From Halorussus halophilus (lineage in GTDB: Archaea > Halobacteriota > Halobacteria > Halobacteriales > Haladaptataceae), in assembly GCF_008831545.1 (NCBI RefSeq), contig NZ_CP044523.1:2542001-2606000 (forward strand): a stretch of DNA of 64,000 bases, read 5' to 3'. Positions 17,992 to 26,093 of this stretch are shown piece by piece (position 1 is the first letter of the stretch; every line of letters begins with the position of its first letter). The notes below the pieces were generated by a model that saw nothing but the letters and a program-made list of their open reading frames with translations, ran no database searches and was not told the origin of the DNA. The translations under genes were made by a program, and so were the position numbers.

Positions 17992-18636
17992 ATGGACGGA
18001 ACCGCAGTCGAAGTTCGCGCAGTCGAATCAGTCGGCACCGACACGGTCGCGTTGACGTTGGAGACGCCCCCGGAGTTCGACGCCGAACCGGGCCAATTCG
18101 TGCAACTCGGCGCGACGGTCGAGGGCGAGGAAGTCGCCCGCTACTACACGCTCTCTTCGCCAGACATGGCGGACACTTTCGAGACGACGGTCGAGGTAGA
18201 CCCAGACGGTTCGCTGACGCCGTATCTCGCCAACCTCGAAGCGGGCGACACCGTGGAAGTCGCAGGCCCGTTCGGTGAATCCTACTACGAGGGCGAACAG
18301 TCGGTCGTCGTCCTCGCTGGCGGGCCGGGCGTCGGTCCCGCGGTCGGCATCGGCGAGCGCGCGCTAGCAGAGGGCGCGGACGTGACCATCGTCTACGAGG
18401 ACGCGGACCCCGCGCACGAAACTCGACTGGCCACCTTGGCGAGCGAGGGCGCAACGGTCGTAATTACGGACGACGTGAGTAGCGACGACGTGGTGACGCT
18501 ACTGGCGGACTCGCTCGGACAGACGTTCGTCTACGGCTTCGCGAACTTCGTGGACGAGGCGACCGCCGCGCTCGACGCGGCGGGACTCGACACCGCCGAC
18601 GCGAAAGTCGAGAGCTTCGGCCCCGCGCCGGAGTGA
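17992..18636 (+). CDS. Ferredoxin reductase-like FAD/NAD-binding oxidoreductase
   Basis: A compact 214-aa FNR-superfamily protein. It has the flavin-binding RYYTLSSP motif (RxYS/T type), the phosphate-binding GDTVEVAGPFG, the NAD-side VVLAGGPGVGPAVGIGERAL and a C-terminal ESFGPAPE. It is divergent from the ferredoxin-dependent korAB operon, so moving electrons between ferredoxin and NAD(P)H is a reasonable guess. No iron-sulfur domain is fused to it. Confidence 0.85.
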   Translation: MDGTAVEVRAVESVGTDTVALTLETPPEFDAEPGQFVQLGATVEGEEVARYYTLSSPDMADTFETTVEVDPDGSLTPYLANLEAGDTVEVAGPFGESYYEGEQSVVVLAGGPGVGPAVGIGERALAEGADVTIVYEDADPAHETRLATLASEGATVVITDDVSSDDVVTLLADSLGQTFVYGFANFVDEATAALDAAGLDTADAKVESFGPAPE

Positions 18637-18645
18637 GCAAGAAGG

Positions 18646-19197
18646 ATGAACCTCGGGGAGAAGACCCGAACCGACGTAGACGCTCGAATCGACCAGTTTC
18701 GAGAGAAGTACGGCGAGTTCGAACTGGTCGAACGAACCGTCGAGAACGACCCGGAGTACTTCGAACACGGGCGAGAGCTGGCACAGCGTGGCTGGCGCGG
18801 CGACGCGTGTACGTGGGTTCGTTCTGATGACGGGAGCGACCGACTGTTCATCAGACATCCAGAAGCGCCCAAAAAGTGGGGCATCCCCGGCGGTACCCAC
18901 CAAGGAGACGAGTCGTTCGAAGACACCGCGCGCCGGGAAGTCCGCGAGGAGACGGGTCTCGACTGCGAGATAACCAACCTCTGGCGCGTCGTGCGCAGGA
19001 CTATCGTGCTGGAGACGAACCCCGAGAAGCGGCTACACGTTTTGACCACGCAGTTCGAGGGGCGCGCAGACGGCGACTCGTCGCCGTCCGCAACGGGAGA
19101 CGACGAGATTCTGGAGGCGCGTTGGTTCGACAAGCCGCCAGCGTCGGTACACGAGTTTCTAGAGTCGAAGGTCCGAGCGTGGGCCGACGGACACTGA
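18646..19197 (+). CDS. Nudix hydrolase
   Basis: A 183-aa protein with a complete Nudix box (GTHQGDESFEDTARREVR followed by EETGL, about residues 87-109), which binds Mg2+ and cleaves nucleoside-diphosphate-linked compounds. The N-terminal ~60 residues before the fold (EKTRTDVDARIDQFREKYG) are probably a helical extension. It starts 9 bp after the flavoprotein gene and is likely co-transcribed with it. The substrate is unknown. Confidence 0.88.
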   Translation: MNLGEKTRTDVDARIDQFREKYGEFELVERTVENDPEYFEHGRELAQRGWRGDACTWVRSDDGSDRLFIRHPEAPKKWGIPGGTHQGDESFEDTARREVREETGLDCEITNLWRVVRRTIVLETNPEKRLHVLTTQFEGRADGDSSPSATGDDEILEARWFDKPPASVHEFLESKVRAWADGH

Positions 19198-19350
19198 ACC
19201 GCGTTCCCTACGACCGGTCGCGCGACGAACACCTCGATACAGCGCGTCGGCGAGCGCGAGGAGGCAGAGGAGGGCTTTCAGCGGTGGGCGCACATTCGGA
19301 AATTATCAATATGATTTGATGAACGTTCCCGACTGCCGGGAATGGGTGGC

Positions 19351-19360
19351 TAAATACTTA
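19351..19360 (+). promoter_or_regulatory. TATA box of the universal stress protein gene
   Basis: TAAATACTTA is located about 25-34 bp before the ATG at 19385, with no ribosome binding site between them. This supports the choice of that ATG and a leaderless message. Confidence 0.55.
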
Positions 19361-19384
19361 TCTTCTATTCGACTACTCTGTAGT

Positions 19385-19894
19385 ATGACACTGGTGGTTC
19401 CGTTCGATGGGTCCGAACTCGCCCAAGCGGCGCTCGTTCGCGCGGCCGAGTTCGGTCGTGCGTTCGACGAAGACGTGCTGGCAGTGAGCGTGATTCCGAA
19501 GGGTAACGCGGAGTACGCCCAAGCGCGCGGCTGGCTCGGCCCGGACGAGGCGTTCGAGATGGAAGCCGTCGTCTCGGCGTTACACGAGCGAGTGACGGAC
19601 CTCTCTCCGAGTAGCGACTTCCGACACAAGGTCGTGGACCGCTACGCGCCGTCCGGGGCTATCTCGAACCACCTGCGGTCGGTCGCGAGAGACGAAGACG
19701 CCTCGATGGTCTTCATCGGGAGCGAGAACTCCGGACACATGGTTACGTCACTCAGTAGCGTCGGCAGTGGTATCGCGGCAGACGACGCCTACGACGTGGT
19801 CATCGTTCGCAACCGGAGTCCCACGAAAATCACAGAGCTCAAGCGCAACTCCCCGCACCGGAACTCCAAATCGGACTTCTATCTCACCGAGTGA
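19385..19894 (+). CDS. Universal stress protein family
   Basis: A 169-aa UspA-fold protein beginning MTLVVPFDGSELAQAAL, the common haloarchaeal UspA opening. The C-terminal part has VFIGSENSG followed by a Ser/Gly stretch and VVIVRN, close to the ATP-binding G-x2-G-x9-G(S/T) motif although the first glycines are degenerate. The start is fixed by a TATA box 30 bp upstream; the in-frame ATG at 19316 would lie before that promoter. The stress that induces it cannot be seen from sequence. Confidence 0.85.
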   Translation: MTLVVPFDGSELAQAALVRAAEFGRAFDEDVLAVSVIPKGNAEYAQARGWLGPDEAFEMEAVVSALHERVTDLSPSSDFRHKVVDRYAPSGAISNHLRSVARDEDASMVFIGSENSGHMVTSLSSVGSGIAADDAYDVVIVRNRSPTKITELKRNSPHRNSKSDFYLTE

Positions 19895-19967
19895 CGCGTT
19901 CTCTTTCCCGCCGTCGAGCGAATTCGGGCGGCGAAACAGCTATCTCCTCATCGCTTCAGTTACAGAT

Positions 19968-20294
19968 ATGATAGTTACGAACACCGAAACCGTAACGGGA
20001 CGCGAAATCACAGAAAATCTCGGTCTCGTTCGAGGCAACACCGTCCGAGCGCGCAACGTCGGCCGGGACATCACGCAGGGACTGCGCAACATCGCTGGCG
20101 GCGAACTGAAAGCCTACACGACGCTGCTGTCCGACGCGCGCGAGCAGGCAATCGGCCGGATGCAAGCGGAGGCCGAAGAACTGGAAGCCGACGCCATCGT
20201 CAACGTCCGGTTCGTCACCGCAGAGGTGACCAACGGCGGCGCGGAACTGCTGGCCTACGGGACGGCAGTGCGACTCGCGCCGCGCGAAGAGTAG
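19968..20294 (+). CDS. YbjQ/UPF0145 family protein
   Basis: A 108-aa protein with the family pattern from VTGREITENLGLVRGNTVRA through REQAIGRMQAEAEELEADAI to the final GTAVRL. These small proteins form a pentameric barrel and have been labelled heavy-metal-binding, but their function is unsettled. The ATG at 19968 gives the usual family length; the open frame to its left has no family character. Confidence 0.88.
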   Translation: MIVTNTETVTGREITENLGLVRGNTVRARNVGRDITQGLRNIAGGELKAYTTLLSDAREQAIGRMQAEAEELEADAIVNVRFVTAEVTNGGAELLAYGTAVRLAPREE

Positions 20295-20311
20295 AACGCG
20301 GAGAGTCCCGC

Positions 20312-20695
20312 TCAGTGCTGGACGAACTCCACCAGAACCCCGCCGGTCGATTTAGGGTGGAGGAACGCCACGTCGTGGCCCCACGCGCCGGGTCGTGGCT
20401 CCTCGTCGATGAGTTCGACGCCGTGGCTTCTGGCGGTTTCGAGCGCCGCGTCGATGTCGTCGGTTTCGAGTGCGACGTGGTGGATACCCGGCCCGTTCGC
20501 GTCGAGGTATCGCGAGATGGTGCCCTCCTCGACGGGTTCGAGCAGTTCGAAATAGCCGTTTTCGAGTTCGAGGAAGACGACGTGCAGGCCGTCGAACTCC
20601 TCTTCGTGGGCGACTGGCGCGTCGAAGAGGTCCGCGAAGAGGTCGGCGAGCGTTGCGGCGTCGTCGGTTGCGATTCCGGCGTGGTCGAAGTGCAT
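20312..20695 (-). CDS. mce: Methylmalonyl-CoA epimerase
   Basis: A 127-aa vicinal-oxygen-chelate protein. It starts MHFDHAGIATDDAATLADLF and contains the metal-binding His/Glu positions in HIAIA-type strands (FDHAGIATD, GIHHVALETDD) and the final VLVEFVQH. It interconverts the (R) and (S) forms of methylmalonyl-CoA for the mutase encoded 1.8 kb away on the same strand, in the propionyl-CoA/succinyl-CoA route. A hairpin element and a glycosidase-like gene separate the two. Confidence 0.9.
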   Translation of the reverse strand: MHFDHAGIATDDAATLADLFADLFDAPVAHEEEFDGLHVVFLELENGYFELLEPVEEGTISRYLDANGPGIHHVALETDDIDAALETARSHGVELIDEEPRPGAWGHDVAFLHPKSTGGVLVEFVQH

Positions 20696-20839
20696 GGGTG
20701 GGGTGTTTGGGCGAGTGGGCTATAGTTTCGGTGAAAAGTCCGTGGAGTACTGGTCGAAGTTCTGTTGTCCCGGATTCGATAGGATATGTGGCAAGAGATA
20801 CGAACAGCAACGCGACAGCGACTGCGAACAGCACTGTTG

Positions 20840-21201
20840 CCGATACCAACGAGACCGCACCGCTCCGCATGGGCCACACACAACCCCAGCCGACTGCGGG
20901 CTTCAGTACGAACGACGCCCCGTAGCGCGCCGTCCGGCCTTGCAGCCCTCATCCCTCGCACGAACTGGTCGCGGCATGAACGCCGCGACCGCGTACGCCC
21001 GGTGGTTTGAACAGTATCTCGAACTTCCGCTAACGAAGTGGCGCGCGGTCAAATCCCGAATGTGGATTCGGCCATTCCATACGAGGTCTGCGCGAACGAA
21101 GTGAGTGCAGGCTCGGCAGACGCGGTTTGTCTGCCGGTGGACGAGCGAACGAACGTGAGCGAGTCGGGTGGGGAGGCGTGTGGCTGATGCTGTGCGGTCT
21201 C
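20840..21201. repeat. Composite hairpin element, copy B (two facing modules)
   Basis: Gene-free element whose ends are a perfect 10-bp inverted repeat, GAGACCGCAC (20851-20860) and GTGCGGTCTC (21192-21201). The left module carries a conserved CCCAGCCGACTGCG block, a TCATCCCTCG block and a 9-bp stem GGTCGCGGC/GCCGCGACC (20967-20990). The right module has the stem GGCAGAC-GCGGTTT-GTCTGCC (21115-21135), then GTGGGGAGGCGTGTGGC. Blocks and stems recur at 30.6, 35.7, 24.5 and 55.9 kb. It occupies the gap between mce and the glycosidase-like gene. No ORF is credible here. Confidence 0.7.
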
Positions 21202-21293
21202 ATTTGTGACGTGTGAGTAGCGGTTCTGTTCGAGTTGCAGGAGTTCACCGTTGTTTGGCAATTCCCAGTGACTAACTCGTGGTCACACCCAAC

Positions 21294-22415
21294 TCACTCC
21301 CCACCGAACGCCTCTTCCCGGACCTCAAGCGCCCACTCTGGCCACTCTCGGCGCTCCTCACCTGAAAACGACACCTCGCCCGACATCGACTGAATCCCCC
21401 GGGCGTCCTCAAGACTCCAGACCGCACCGTCCTCGTGGAACAGTCCCCCGAGAACACCTTGGTCGCGCTGGGCGTGGACGTAGGCCGGTTTGACCATCAG
21501 CGACCAGAAGAAGTTGCCGACGCCCGCCTTTCGAATCTCCGGCGCGAGCGAGGCGTAGTTCGGTTGCCACTCGTCGCCGACCACCTCGGCTTCGAACCCC
21601 TGTCCCGAACGGCAGCGTTGCCACTCGGTCAGCCAGATTGGGCAGTCCATCGAGTCGGCGAGGTGGTTGGCGTCTCGTAGTAGTCTCCGATACGTCTCCC
21701 TGCTCGATGCGAAGTTGTAGTGGAACTGCAGCACGTCGCTTCCCCAGTCGGTGTACTCGACGTTGTTGGCCAGACTGGTCGAACCCACGGTAAGTGGAAC
21801 GCTCGGCCGCGCAGTTCGCAACGTGAAGAACATCGACTTGGCGAACTCCTCCTTGAAGGGAAGCCACCCCGGTTCGTTCATCACCTCTATCGCCAGCAGT
21901 CGGTCGTCGTCGCCGTACCGCTCGGCGAACCAGCGGACGAACTCGCGCGTCTCGCCCCAGCGCGAGGAGTCGAGAAGAATCTTCCGCGAGGGAGACTGCA
22001 CGGGAGTCGCGGTCAGCGGGTCTCTGTTCGTCAGATTCTCCTCGTTCGGGTTGAGACCGACGCTTTCGAAGAGGCAAACCAGCACCTCGATGTCCTGCTC
22101 GTCCGCGGCCGACAGCAAGTGGTCAAGGCGGCGTTCGTGTGCCTTCGGATTCTCGACCCAGAATTCGTAACTGCAGCAGAGTCGGATGGCGTTCAAATTC
22201 ACCCTCGCGGCGTAGCCCAGATCGCGCTCGATGACCGACTCGTCGTAGTCGTGCCACAACTGGTACCAGTTGAACACGCGCGTCGGCAGGTAGATAGCTC
22301 CGCGGACATCGACGGGAGGGCCTGATGACTCCTGTAAAGGACTCGTACCGAGGACTCCAACGCTTGCGACACCTGTCGCACCCAGAAATTCGCGGCGTGT
22401 CACCCGCTCGGTCAT
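21294..22415 (-). CDS. Tat-exported glycoside hydrolase-like protein (TIM-barrel, GH5-type)
   Basis: A 373-aa exported protein with a Tat signal (TRREFLGATGVASVGVLG). The barrel shows the clan A arrangement: AIEVMNEPGW with the likely acid/base Glu, and CPIWLTEWQ with the likely nucleophile Glu at the end of a later strand. It opens with VDVRGAIYLPTRVFNWYQLW and is closest in look to GH5-like cellulase/mannanase domains; the polysaccharide substrate is unknown. It is inserted between the methylmalonyl-CoA epimerase and mutase genes, with which it shares no obvious pathway. Confidence 0.75.
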   Translation of the reverse strand: MTERVTRREFLGATGVASVGVLGTSPLQESSGPPVDVRGAIYLPTRVFNWYQLWHDYDESVIERDLGYAARVNLNAIRLCCSYEFWVENPKAHERRLDHLLSAADEQDIEVLVCLFESVGLNPNEENLTNRDPLTATPVQSPSRKILLDSSRWGETREFVRWFAERYGDDDRLLAIEVMNEPGWLPFKEEFAKSMFFTLRTARPSVPLTVGSTSLANNVEYTDWGSDVLQFHYNFASSRETYRRLLRDANHLADSMDCPIWLTEWQRCRSGQGFEAEVVGDEWQPNYASLAPEIRKAGVGNFFWSLMVKPAYVHAQRDQGVLGGLFHEDGAVWSLEDARGIQSMSGEVSFSGEERREWPEWALEVREEAFGGE

Positions 22416-22492
22416 AGCCGTGCCACGACGGCGGGTCTCTTAATGATACAGGCGAGTTGTCACGACGAGAGAGGGAACAGAGTTCGAGCGCG

Positions 22493-24175
22493 TTAGACCG
22501 CCGCACCGGGCTTGTACTCACCGAAGGTCTCGCGCAGAACGTTGCAGACCTCACCGACAGTCGCGTACACCTTCACGGCGTCCACGATGTACGGCATGAC
22601 GTTTTCGTCGCCCTCGGCGGCCTCACGGAGCGCGTCGAGTTTGGCTTGAACTTCTTCGTCGTCGCGGTCCTCTTTGACCGACTCTAGTCTGCCAATCTGG
22701 CGCTGTTCGTCCTCCTCGGTGACTTCCTGAATGTCTACCTCTGGCTCTTCGTCCACTTCGAACTCGTTGACGCCGACGATGATGCGCTCTTGTTCTTCGA
22801 TTTCGCGCTGGCGCTCGTAGGCCGTATCCTGAATCTGGCGCTGGACCCACTGGTTCTCGATGGCCTGCAACATGCCGCCCTTCTCGTCCACCGTGTCCAA
22901 GATGTCGAAGGCGTCCTCCTCGACGCCGTCGGTCAGACTCTCGACGTAGTAGCTCCCCGCGAGCGGGTCGATGGTGTCTGCGGCACCGGACTCGTGGGCC
23001 GCGATTTGCTGGGTGCGCAGGGCAGTTCTGACGCTCTCTTCGGTGGGCAGGGCCAAAGCTTCGTCCTTGCCGTTGGTGTGGAGGCTCTGGGTGCCGCCCA
23101 GAACTGCGGCGAGGGCTTGGTAGGCCACGCGGACGATGTTGTTGTCCACCTGTTGAGCGGTGAGCGTCGAGCCAGCGGTCTGGGTGTGGAACTTGAGTTG
23201 TTTGCTCTTGGGATTCTCGGCGTCGAATCGCTCTTCCATAATCTTGGCCCACATGCGCCGCGCGGCGCGGAACTTCGCGACCTCTTCGAGGACGTTGTTG
23301 TGCGCGTTGAAGAAGAACGAAAGCTGGGGCGCGAAGTCGTCAACGTCCAGTCCGGCGTCGAGTGCGGCCTCGACGTACTCGATGCCGTTGCCCAAGGTAA
23401 AGGCGACTTCTTGGGCGGCCGTCGCGCCCGCCTCTCGGATGTGGTAGCCAGAGATAGAGATAGTGTTGAACTTCGGCGTCTCTTGGGCGCAGAACTCGAA
23501 GATGTCCGTGATGATGCGCATCGACGGCTCCGGCGGGTAGATGTAGGTGTTGCGCGCGACGTACTCCTTCAGCAGGTCGTTCTGAATCGTCCCGCGTAGC
23601 TCCTCCCTATCGACGCCCTGCTTGTCGCCGACTGCGATGTACATCGCCAGCAGGACGGAAGCGGGCGCGTTGATGGTCATCGACGTACTCACTTCGTCCA
23701 GCGGGATGCCGTCGAAGACGGTCTCCATGTCGTGCAGGGAGTCGATGGCGACCCCGGACTTGCCGACTTCGCCCGCGGCCATCGCGGCGTCCGAATCGTA
23801 GCCCATCTGAGTCGGCAGGTCGAACGCCATCGAGAGGCCAGACGACCCGTTTTCGATGAGGTACTCGAATCGCTCGTTGGTCTCTTCAGGCGTGCCGAAC
23901 CCGGCGTACTGGCGCATGGTCCAGAGTCGCCCGCGGTGCATCGTGGAGTAGACGCCGCGCGTGTACGGCTCTTCGCCGGGGAAGCCCAAATCCTCGTTGT
24001 AGTCGAGGTCTGCGACGTCGTTGGGCGTGTAGAGGCGGTCTACTTCCTGTCCGCCGGTGTCGGTCGTGAACGTCTCCTTGCGCTCGCCGAACCGCTCGAC
24101 TGTGGGTCCGACTGTCTCGTCCTCCCACTCTTCGCGGGCCGAGCGTATCTCGTCGAGGTCGTCCGCGTCGAACAT
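22493..24175 (-). CDS. mcmA1: Methylmalonyl-CoA mutase, large (catalytic) subunit
   Basis: A 560-aa catalytic subunit that binds the acyl-CoA in a TIM barrel. Recognisable segments are [46 protein letters not shown] and [12 protein letters not shown]-like [15 protein letters not shown]. It ends at EYKPGAAV without a cobalamin-binding domain, as in haloarchaea and other archaea where that domain is a separate ~140-aa protein, which is not in this window. The epimerase lies downstream on the same strand. Confidence 0.93.
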   Translation of the reverse strand: MFDADDLDEIRSAREEWEDETVGPTVERFGERKETFTTDTGGQEVDRLYTPNDVADLDYNEDLGFPGEEPYTRGVYSTMHRGRLWTMRQYAGFGTPEETNERFEYLIENGSSGLSMAFDLPTQMGYDSDAAMAAGEVGKSGVAIDSLHDMETVFDGIPLDEVSTSMTINAPASVLLAMYIAVGDKQGVDREELRGTIQNDLLKEYVARNTYIYPPEPSMRIITDIFEFCAQETPKFNTISISGYHIREAGATAAQEVAFTLGNGIEYVEAALDAGLDVDDFAPQLSFFFNAHNNVLEEVAKFRAARRMWAKIMEERFDAENPKSKQLKFHTQTAGSTLTAQQVDNNIVRVAYQALAAVLGGTQSLHTNGKDEALALPTEESVRTALRTQQIAAHESGAADTIDPLAGSYYVESLTDGVEEDAFDILDTVDEKGGMLQAIENQWVQRQIQDTAYERQREIEEQERIIVGVNEFEVDEEPEVDIQEVTEEDEQRQIGRLESVKEDRDDEEVQAKLDALREAAEGDENVMPYIVDAVKVYATVGEVCNVLRETFGEYKPGAAV

Positions 24176-24384
24176 TGGCTAGAAAAACGTGGGGGTCGGT
24201 CTTAACGGTTGGCGGATTGAGTTGGAGATGGGGTTTGGTGTGTTGGTGGTTTTGGAACAGTGAACTCGGACGTTTCGACAGCCTCGGAACTGTTCAGAAT
24301 CATAGCAGACGATGCAACCGGGAACAACCCGAAAGCCCCCGGACTACGCAGAGAGACAGCAGACTACGTGACTTAGAACACCCG

Positions 24385-24449
24385 GAAAGCCCCCGGACGA
24401 CCACGCCCTTCGGGCGCGAACGTCCGGCCCCTTTCAGTCCCGCCCTGTG
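24385..24449 (-). repeat. GGGACTGAAAGGGG-type element, reversed copy
   Basis: Read on the minus strand, this starts with the same 24 bp as 2527-2550 (core GGGCGGGACTGAAAGGGG). It continues through a stem with arms CGCGCCC and GGGCG, and ends in CCGGGGGCTTTC. A second copy of that end lies at 24331-24343. The same start-hairpin-end order occurs at 2527-2640 and, in a diverged form, at 24665-24786. It begins the gene-free stretch 24176-24924. Confidence 0.65.
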
Positions 24450-24515
24450 GTCAGTTCCACCGGCTGATTCCGGTTGTTTGTTTCACCGGTTGTTTCCACG
24501 GTGAACAGTTCACCC

Positions 24516-24660
24516 GGCGCGCGCTGGCGCGACCACGAGGGTCGCGCCAAATCTCGCGCGAGGGATGAGCAACACAGGCCCGGACGACGCGCCGGAGCGC
24601 GTCGTCCGTACTGAGTAGCGCAGTCGGTTGGGGAGGCGTGTGGCTGTCGCGGTGCTGTGC
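24516..24660 (+). repeat. Hairpin module, copy D (single module)
   Basis: Order of parts: GCGCGCGC; a 10-bp stem TGGCGCGACC-ACGAG-GGTCGCGCCA (24525-24549); the block TCGCGCGAGGGATGAG; an 11-bp stem GGACGACGCGC/GCGCGTCGTCC (24582-24607); and the block GCAGTCGGTTGGGGAGG, then CGTGTGGCTGTCGCGGTG. These are the same parts in the same order as at 55851-56007 and, reversed, in the left halves at 30596, 35724 and 20840. A small palindrome GGTGAACAGTTCACC (24500-24514) precedes it. Confidence 0.7.
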
Positions 24661-24664
24661 GATT

Positions 24665-24786
24665 GGGTGGGACCGAAAGGGGTCGCCCGGTCGCGTTCAC
24701 TTTAGTCGCTTCAGCGGCCCCTATCGGCGTGCGGTTTGCGCCGATATGTCGCTGAGCGACCGCGAGCGGGCGGGGGCTTTCGAAGA
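24665..24786 (+). repeat. GGGACCGAAAGGGG-type element with GCGGTTT-loop hairpin
   Basis: This starts GGGTGGGACCGAAAGGGGTC and ends GGGCGGGGGCTTTCGAAG, a diverged form of the elements at 2527-2640 and 24385-24449. Inside lies a hairpin with arms ATCGGCG and CGCCGAT around the loop TGCGGTTTG (24724-24746). The same loop, with different arms, is found in the hairpin elements at 21115 and 30878. It directly follows hairpin module D. Confidence 0.6.
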
Positions 24787-24792
24787 AGTCAG

Positions 24793-24846
24793 AGTCACAG
24801 TAGCTTCTACAGTCACAGTAGCTTCTACAGTCACAGTAGCTTCTAC
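24793..24846. repeat. Three perfect tandem copies of an 18-bp unit
   Basis: The unit AGTCACAGTAGCTTCTAC is repeated three times without change (24793-24810, 24811-24828, 24829-24846). It lies at the right edge of a cluster of intergenic elements, next to another GGGCTTTCGA end (about 24859). A multiple of three would keep a reading frame open, but the flanking frame is not protein-like. The copies have no spacers, so this is not a CRISPR array; slippage duplication is the simplest origin. Confidence 0.85.
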
Positions 24847-24924
24847 AACTGCTAGCGAGGGCTTTCGAGGTAGTCACCAAAGTAGTCCAAAAAACGTAAT
24901 CAGTACCCCAAAAAGTCACTCCAC

Positions 24925-25506
24925 CTAGTTCCCAGTGTCGTACTTATAGGTCGCGCGGTCGGGGTCGATGCCGAAGTCCTCCGCGCTCTCTTCCGGTTCC
25001 GACTCTTCCTCGCTCGGTTGGGCACCCTTGAACCGCTCGCGGAGTCGGGGCGGCATCTCGAAGCTATCGACGGCCAGCGCCATCCCGACTGCGTCGGGGT
25101 CGAGACTCCCGCGCTTGGCTTCGAGTCGCTCTTGGAGTTTCGCGGGGAGTTTGGACGTGTCGATGCCCCGGAAGCCGAACTGCGAGAGGTAGTCCGTCGC
25201 GCTGGTCAGCGCGTAGACGACTTCGAAACCCGCGTCGCGGGCGTGTTCGACCAGTCGCTCGACGACGTGTGCGCCGACGCCCTGCCTGCGCCAGTCTTCG
25301 AGGACGCCGATGCTCGTCAGTTCGCAGAGTTCGCCCTCGTCTGTCTTGTGGATACGAATACGGCCGAATCCGGCCTTCGCGCCGTTCGTCTCGTCGATGG
25401 CGACGACGTAATCGCGGGAACGGAACGCTGTCTCGTCGAGGCCCATCGCTTCGATGTGGTCGAGTAGCCAGACCTCTTCTCTGTTTTTCGCGTCCCGGAC
25501 GTACAT
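24925..25506 (-). CDS. GNAT family N-acetyltransferase
   Basis: A 193-aa acetyltransferase starting MYVRDAKNREEVWLLDHIE. The acetyl-CoA site reads LTSIGVLEDWRRQGVGAHVVERLVEHA, and the C-terminal part has YLSQFGFRGID. A 30-residue acidic tail (PSEEESEPEESAEDFGID) follows the fold. The ATG at 25506 fits family length; the longer in-frame start at 25551 would add a segment without homology. The substrate is unknown. Confidence 0.83.
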   Translation of the reverse strand: MYVRDAKNREEVWLLDHIEAMGLDETAFRSRDYVVAIDETNGAKAGFGRIRIHKTDEGELCELTSIGVLEDWRRQGVGAHVVERLVEHARDAGFEVVYALTSATDYLSQFGFRGIDTSKLPAKLQERLEAKRGSLDPDAVGMALAVDSFEMPPRLRERFKGAQPSEEESEPEESAEDFGIDPDRATYKYDTGN

Positions 25507-25589
25507 AGGAGGGGGTTCGTCGGTGATGGGTAAAAAGGTGTGGCGCGCCAATGAACTGTGGCGCTACGAAAGAGGGAGACAACAGCGCG

Positions 25590-25892
25590 TCAGTCTGCGT
25601 TCTGCGGGACCGAGTGGGGAGATGCGTGGTCCTGCGTGGTCGAATCGTCGTTGTACGGATGGGGCGAACGGAGGAACGCGATGAGACTCCACATGATACC
25701 GGTGAGGAACGAACCGACCGCGGAGAGCGTCATTCCGAGGGTGAAGAACGTCGTTCCGTAGACGATACCGATAGTCGCAGAGGGAAGCGTCGTGCCGAGC
25801 GGGATGTTCGCCATCGAGTCTCGAAGCGTCGGGACGAGAACGACGAGCGAAAAAACGCTTCCGCAGAGGAAGATGAGGTCTTGCCACATCAT
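25590..25892 (-). CDS. Small membrane protein with three spans, PQ-loop/SWEET-like length
   Basis: A 100-aa membrane protein starting MMWQDLIFLCGSVFSLVVLVPT. The three hydrophobic segments lie at about 5-22, 33-52 and 57-75, ending in a polar tail (PYNDDSTTQDHASPHS). The spacing is reminiscent of one PQ-loop repeat (half of a SWEET transporter), but no PQ motif is present, so the family stays open. A perfect inverted repeat about 76 bp upstream may control it. Confidence 0.6.
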   Translation of the reverse strand: MMWQDLIFLCGSVFSLVVLVPTLRDSMANIPLGTTLPSATIGIVYGTTFFTLGMTLSAVGSFLTGIMWSLIAFLRSPHPYNDDSTTQDHASPHSVPQNAD

Positions 25893-25967
25893 CGTGTCAA
25901 CTCCATCGTGTCTTTGGGGGTGGGAAGTTCTTTCATCAACTACACGTAATAGCGAGGAATACAAAAA

Positions 25968-25989
25968 GTTTACTCAATGCCGAGTAAAC
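25968..25989. promoter_or_regulatory. Perfect 8-bp inverted repeat, possible operator
   Basis: GTTTACTC-AATGCC-GAGTAAAC lies in an AT-rich intergenic stretch between two minus-strand genes, about 76 bp before the start of the small membrane protein gene at 25892. Perfect short dyads with a 6-bp spacer are typical binding sites for dimeric winged-helix regulators; which protein binds here is unknown. Confidence 0.45.
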
Positions 25990-26093
25990 AATTCGTTAAA
26001 TTTCCATTCGGTAGCAAATCACACAGTAGACCGACCGCTGTCCAATGGTACCAAGCGAACCTGCTCGCCGCAAAATAGTCTGTTTCGGTGGCG

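Noticed and set aside
24793-24846. Possible CRISPR array
   Set aside because: The three 18-bp units are contiguous, without spacers, and no cas genes are present.
24434-24919. Minus-strand 161-codon frame with a repeated CDCRSY pattern
   Set aside because: The pattern comes from the 18-bp tandem repeat and the hairpin modules. The rest of the translation is not protein-like.
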